A DNA stretch of 64,000 nt from positions 1,488,001-1,552,000 of the forward strand of contig NZ_CP034451.1 of the NCBI RefSeq assembly GCF_003952525.1. The letters run 5' to 3'. This document shows, piece after piece, positions 60,416 through 64,000 of this stretch; positions within the stretch are counted from its first letter, which is position 1; every line of letters starts with the position of its first letter. This DNA is from Mesorhizobium sp. M3A.F.Ca.ET.080.04.2.1. Lineage in GTDB: Bacteria > Pseudomonadota > Alphaproteobacteria > Rhizobiales > Rhizobiaceae. The position numbers and the translations under genes are program-made. A model generated the notes under the pieces. The model worked only from the letters and a program-made list of their open reading frames with translations. It made no database searches and had not been told where the DNA came from.

Positions 60416-61231
60416 CTACCCAATATCCGAAGGCGGCACCTTCTCGCCCTCCAGCCTCGCCCGTTTCGAATAGGCGCGGACCGAGAACGGCAGGAAGAGG
60501 AGATAGCCGGCGACCGAGGCCGTCAGCGTATACCAGGGATAGGCCATCAAAAGCAGGATGTAGAGAACGACCGCGAGGATCACCAGCAGCACCTTGTCGC
60601 CCGGCACCTTGACGGTCTTGCCCGAATAGACCGGCAACCGGCTGACCAGCAGGAAGGCGACGAGCACGGTGAAGCCGGTGGCGACGAAGGCGGCCGGCCG
60701 GCCGGGCTCGATCCCGAGCCGCAGGAACGACAGATAGAGCGGCAGCATGACCAGAACCGCGCCGGCCGGCGCCGGCACGCCGACGAAATACTCGGTCTGC
60801 CAGGCAGGCTGGTCGGTGTCTTCCGTCAGCACGTTGAAGCGGGCAAGCCGCATGCCGCAGGCGATGGTGAACAGGAGCGCGGCGATCCAGCCCGGCGAGC
60901 CGGCGCGGTCGAGCATGAAGGCGTAGAGCACCAGCGCCGGCGCCACGCCGAAATTGACGATGTCGGCCAGCGAATCCATCTGCGCGCCGAATTTCGAGGT
61001 CGCCTTCAGCATGCGCGCCAGCCGCCCGTCTATGCCGTCGAGAAAGGCGGCGAGCAGCACCATGACGACCGCCGGCTCGAAGCGGTTCTCGAAGGCGAAG
61101 CGGATGCCGGAGAGGCCGGCGCAGATGGCGAGCACGGTGACCAGATTGGGCAGCACCATGCGCATGGGGATCTCGCGGATACGCGGTCCGCCGCTGGCGT
61201 GCGCCTCGAATTTCTTGAAGGGCGCGCCCAC
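60416..61231 (-). CDS. pssA: CDP-diacylglycerol-serine O-phosphatidyltransferase
   Basis: 271 aa from GTG at 61231. CDP-alcohol phosphotransferase motif DGIDGRLARMLKATSKFG ... MDSLAD near residue 65; eight hydrophobic segments. Makes phosphatidylserine from CDP-diacylglycerol and serine. The gene begins three bases after the psd stop, so psd-pssA are one operon supplying phosphatidylethanolamine. Confidence 0.94.
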   Translation of the reverse strand: MGAPFKKFEAHASGGPRIREIPMRMVLPNLVTVLAICAGLSGIRFAFENRFEPAVVMVLLAAFLDGIDGRLARMLKATSKFGAQMDSLADIVNFGVAPALVLYAFMLDRAGSPGWIAALLFTIACGMRLARFNVLTEDTDQPAWQTEYFVGVPAPAGAVLVMLPLYLSFLRLGIEPGRPAAFVATGFTVLVAFLLVSRLPVYSGKTVKVPGDKVLLVILAVVLYILLLMAYPWYTLTASVAGYLLFLPFSVRAYSKRARLEGEKVPPSDIG

Positions 61232-61234
61232 CGC

Positions 61235-61933
61235 TCAGGAAATCCTGACCAGCGGGGTGACGGCCGAGGCGCCGAACTCCGCAAGCACCGTCTCGCCGCC
61301 GACCGCCGTTTGGCCGACGGCGACGCGCGGCACGGCGCTCGACGGCAGGAAGACGTCGACGCGCGAGCCGAAGCGGATCAGCCCGAAGCGCTCGCCGATG
61401 GCGATCGAGCCGCCCTGCTCGGCCCAGCAGACGATGCGGCGCGCCACCAGGCCGGCGATCTGGACGGTGGCAATCGTGCCGTTGGGGCTGTCGATGACCA
61501 AGCCGTTGCGTTCGTTCTCCGCGCTTGCCTTGTCGAGCTCGGCATTGAGGAATTTTCCCGGCCGATGCTCGATCCGCGTGATCTTGCCGCGCACCGGCGC
61601 GCGGTTGATGTGGCAGGAAAAGACATTCATGAACACCGAGATGCGGGTCATCTCGGCTGAACCCAAACCAAGCTCGCGCGGCGGCACGGCCGGGCCGACG
61701 GCCGAGACCACGCCATCGGCCGGGCTTACCACCAACCGGTCGTCGACCGGCGTGACGCGCTCGGGATCGCGGTAGAAATAGACGCACCAGGCGGTGAGGA
61801 TGAGGCCGATCCAGAACAGGACCGAGGAGAAATAGCCGAGGAACAGCGTTGCCGCGGCGAAGGCGGCGATGAAGGGATAACCCTCGCGATGGATCGGAAC
61901 GAACGTATTCTTGACCGAATCGAGAAGCGTCAT
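61235..61933 (-). CDS. psd: Phosphatidylserine decarboxylase, proenzyme
   Basis: 232 aa, the short (type A) form. Two spans near residues 20-55; [11 protein letters not shown] and [16 protein letters not shown] are family motifs; [11 protein letters not shown] holds the Gly-Ser cleavage site that makes the pyruvoyl group. Decarboxylates phosphatidylserine to phosphatidylethanolamine. Confidence 0.94.
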   Translation of the reverse strand: MTLLDSVKNTFVPIHREGYPFIAAFAAATLFLGYFSSVLFWIGLILTAWCVYFYRDPERVTPVDDRLVVSPADGVVSAVGPAVPPRELGLGSAEMTRISVFMNVFSCHINRAPVRGKITRIEHRPGKFLNAELDKASAENERNGLVIDSPNGTIATVQIAGLVARRIVCWAEQGGSIAIGERFGLIRFGSRVDVFLPSSAVPRVAVGQTAVGGETVLAEFGASAVTPLVRIS

Positions 61934-62032
61934 CGAGTTCTGGGCGGTCCCTGTTTCAGGTCCGGCCTCAATAGCCGAAAGCCCCCCTCCCCGCAACGCA
62001 ACAATGGAAGTGGAAGGAGGCCTCCGGCGTTC

Positions 62033-62374
62033 CTACAGCTCCGGCACCCGCTGATAGTTGGCGATGTCGGCCTTGACGCCGAGGCGGGCGATGGTTTCCT
62101 GGGGGCTGAACGCGACGCGCTCATGCGCCGCCTTGACGATCGGCACCACCTTGTCGATGGCCGCCTGGCTTTCCCATTCGACCATGGTGACGATGTTGAA
62201 TTCGCCCGGGCCGGAGAACTGCTCGAGCAGGAAATCCTGTACGAAGCCCTCCTGCCGGCGCAGCAATTCATGGGTCATCCTGACTTTACCGAGGATCTCG
62301 TCGCGCGCTTCCGCCGGGACGACGAATTTGTCGACCCGGAAGACGCTGCCATTGTGGTGATTTTCATTGCTCAT
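62033..62374 (-). CDS. Antibiotic biosynthesis monooxygenase (ABM) domain protein
   Basis: 113 aa. FRVDKFVVPAEARDEILGKV, HELLRRQEGFVQDFLLEQ and FNIVTMVEWESQAAIDKV fit the ferredoxin-like ABM/YgiN-type fold. Probably a small dimeric oxygenase or stress protein; substrate unknown. AGACAGG precedes ATG 62374. Stands alone between psd and the repeat pair. Confidence 0.8.
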   Translation of the reverse strand: MSNENHHNGSVFRVDKFVVPAEARDEILGKVRMTHELLRRQEGFVQDFLLEQFSGPGEFNIVTMVEWESQAAIDKVVPIVKAAHERVAFSPQETIARLGVKADIANYQRVPEL

Positions 62375-62486
62375 TTCGACCTGTCTCCGTTCTTGGAAGG
62401 TTGCTTGGCAGGAGGCTCGGAGACGGTTTGCAATCTCAAGGTAGGTTGAGGTCAAGGGGATTTTTGGCGCCGGTGATCGACGCTGC

Positions 62487-62690
62487 TGATCTCCCCCCTT
62501 GTGGGGCCTTGTGGAGGAGATGTCCGGCAGGACAGAGAGGGGCGCGAAGGAACGCGGCCTTTCTGATTTCACCTAAGACGAACCGCGAGCCTGCAGATAT
62601 TTGCAGGTCTGCAAAGCGTTGACAGGTCAGCGGGACAGCGCCCCCCCTCTGCCCTGCCGGGCATCTCCCCCACGAGGGGGGAGATTAGCC
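62487..62690. repeat. Intergenic inverted-repeat element, copies 6 and 7 facing each other
   Basis: Right-type arm 62487-62543 (GGAGATGTCCGGCAGGACAG, with a duplicated TTGTGGGGCC segment) and left-type arm 62640-62690 (GCCCTGCCGGGCATCTCCCCC) are inverses about 100 bases apart. Together with the spacer they fill the 310-base gap 62375-62684; no gene is seen there. The end overlaps the ABC exporter stop. Confidence 0.7.
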
Positions 62691-64000
62691 AACCTCCGAA
62701 GTCCGGCGCCGCACGATCACCCCAAGCTCATCTGCCTCACGCGCAATGCGCAGGCGCTCCTCGGCCTCGGTCGCTTCGCGCTGGCGGTCCCACATCGAGG
62801 CATAGAGGCCCTTCTTGCGCAACAGCGCCGCATGGGTGCCGCGCTCGGCGATCTGGCCGTCCTTCAGCACGATGATCTCGTCGGCAGAGATCACCGTCGA
62901 CAGCCGATGCGCGATCACGATGGTGGTGCGGCCCTTGCTGACGAGGTCGAGCGCGGCCTGGATCTCCTGCTCGGTCTGGGTGTCGAGCGCCGAGGTCGCC
63001 TCGTCGAGCATCAGGATCGGCGGCGCCTTGAGGATGGTGCGGGCGATCGCGACGCGCTGCTTCTCGCCGCCGGACAGTTTCAGCCCGCGCTCGCCGACCA
63101 TGGCGCGGTAGCCATCGGGCAGCTTCTCGATGAACTGGCCTATCTGGGCAAGCTCGGCGGCCTGGCGCACCTCCTTCTCGCTGGCGCCGACGCGGCCGTA
63201 GCGAATGTTGTAGGCGATGGTGTCGTTGAACAGCACGGTGTCCTGCGGCACCATGCCGAGCACGGCGCGCAGGCTCTCCTGGGTGACGTCGCGGACATCC
63301 TGGCCGTCGATCAGCACCTGGCCAGCCTGGACATCGTAGAAGCGGAACAGCAGCCGCGAGATGGTCGACTTGCCGGCACCCGACGGGCCAACGATCGCCA
63401 CCGTCTTGCCGGCCGGCACCTCGAAGGAGATGCCTTTCAGGATCTTGCGGTTCCGGTCGTAGGAGAAATGCACGTCGCGGAACTCGACCTTGCCGGGGCC
63501 GACGGCCAAAGGCTTGGCGTCGGGCTTGTCGACGATCTCCTGGGGAACGTCGAGCAGGTCGAACATATGCTCGATGTCGGTCAGCCCCTGCCGGATCTCG
63601 CGGTAGATGAAGCCGATGAAGTTGAGCGGCACGGAAAGCTGCATCAGCATGGCGTTGATGAAGACGAAATCGCCGACGCTCTGCGTGCCCGCCTGCACCT
63701 CCAGCGCCGACATGCACATGACGATGACGGTGCCCAGCCCGAAGATGACGCCCTGGCCGAAGTTCAGCCAGCCGAGCGAGGTCCAGGTCCTGGTGGCGGC
63801 GCTCTCGTAGCGGGCCATCGAGCGGTCGAAGCGCTCGGCCTCCATGCGCTCGTTGGTGAAATACTTGACCGTCTCGAAATTGAGCAGCGAGTCGATCGCC
63901 TTGGTGTTGGCGTCGGTGTCGCTGTCGTTCATGTCGCGGCGGATCGAGATGCGCCAGTCGCTGGCCTTGACCGTGAACCAGACATAAATCCAGACGGTGA
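62685..64000 (-). CDS. Atm1-type ABC exporter, ATP-binding and permease (5' end missing)
   Basis: The frame is open to the end of the window, so the start lies beyond 64000. Membrane part: NDSDTDANTKAIDSLLNFET and VKYFTNERMEAERFDRS are diagnostic of the Atm1/HMT1 mitochondrial-type family. Nucleotide domain: [10 protein letters not shown] (Walker A), LSGGEKQRVAIARTI (signature), LMLDEATSALD (Walker B). Family members export glutathione-bound sulfur or metal species. Confidence 0.9.
   Translation of the reverse strand, partial: TVWIYVWFTVKASDWRISIRRDMNDSDTDANTKAIDSLLNFETVKYFTNERMEAERFDRSMARYESAATRTWTSLGWLNFGQGVIFGLGTVIVMCMSALEVQAGTQSVGDFVFINAMLMQLSVPLNFIGFIYREIRQGLTDIEHMFDLLDVPQEIVDKPDAKPLAVGPGKVEFRDVHFSYDRNRKILKGISFEVPAGKTVAIVGPSGAGKSTISRLLFRFYDVQAGQVLIDGQDVRDVTQESLRAVLGMVPQDTVLFNDTIAYNIRYGRVGASEKEVRQAAELAQIGQFIEKLPDGYRAMVGERGLKLSGGEKQRVAIARTILKAPPILMLDEATSALDTQTEQEIQAALDLVSKGRTTIVIAHRLSTVISADEIIVLKDGQIAERGTHAALLRKKGLYASMWDRQREATEAEERLRIAREADELGVIVRRRTSEVG

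Overview
The window looks like a chromosomal segment of a Rhizobiales alphaproteobacterium, most likely Mesorhizobium or a close relative. Three things point there. The DNA is GC-rich. The conserved blocks lptF-lptG-lptD-surA-pdxA-rsmA, gmk-yicC-mltG-fabF-acpP-fabG-fabD, rpsF-rpsR-rplI and dnaB-radA-cvpA-purF are in a rhizobial arrangement. Gaps between genes carry palindromes of rhizobial type, mainly a family containing the core CTGTCCTGCCGGACATCTC, plus GATCATG-ended and ATGTCG-ended palindromes. I saw no rRNA, tRNA, insertion sequence, phage or CRISPR.

Layout. 1-16.6 kb is accessory cell-surface glycan territory. It holds two sugar-nucleotide epimerases, a YbhN-type membrane protein, a membrane-anchored GT2, an LTA-synthase-type phosphotransferase with a carbohydrate-binding-like tail, a small sulfotransferase, two very large two-domain glycosyltransferases, a GT2/GT92-like enzyme and several secreted proteins. 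16.7-19.9 kb holds an AraC regulator divergent from an M20 amidohydrolase, a decayed ATP-grasp gene and an orphan Tdi1-like immunity gene. 19.9-30.1 kb is housekeeping: holC-pepA, LPS export, SurA-like chaperone, pdxA and rsmA. 30.2-38.0 kb has a broken toxin-antitoxin pair beside gmk, then the fatty-acid cluster, which is interrupted by a second, intact toxin-antitoxin pair between fabD and fabG.

38.3-51.9 kb has a second LTA-synthase-type enzyme, the rpsF-rpsR-rplI ribosomal genes, a cyclopropane-synthase-like methyltransferase, ynfA, an Rsm22-type methyltransferase, dnaB, radA, cvpA, purF and an SDR. 52-57.9 kb has a secreted lectin-like protein, a small unknown, a secreted S10 carboxypeptidase, an EamA transporter, a candidate stress-induced small RNA, and a divergent SDR/AraC pair. 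58-64 kb is phospholipid metabolism (acyltransferase/acyl-ACP synthetase, pssA, psd), an ABM-domain protein and the 3' part of an Atm1-type ABC exporter that runs off the end.

The most interesting signals are: (a) a candidate RNA at about 55889-55974 with a GGAAC-N18-TT promoter, a 27-nt C-rich loop and an intrinsic terminator, resembling GsrN-type general-stress RNAs; (b) two giant glycosyltransferases that share an unassigned C-terminal domain; (c) toxin/immunity remnants in different states of decay; and (d) a carbohydrate-binding-like module fused to an LTA-synthase-like enzyme. All calls rest on reading the sequence and family knowledge; no database search was run.
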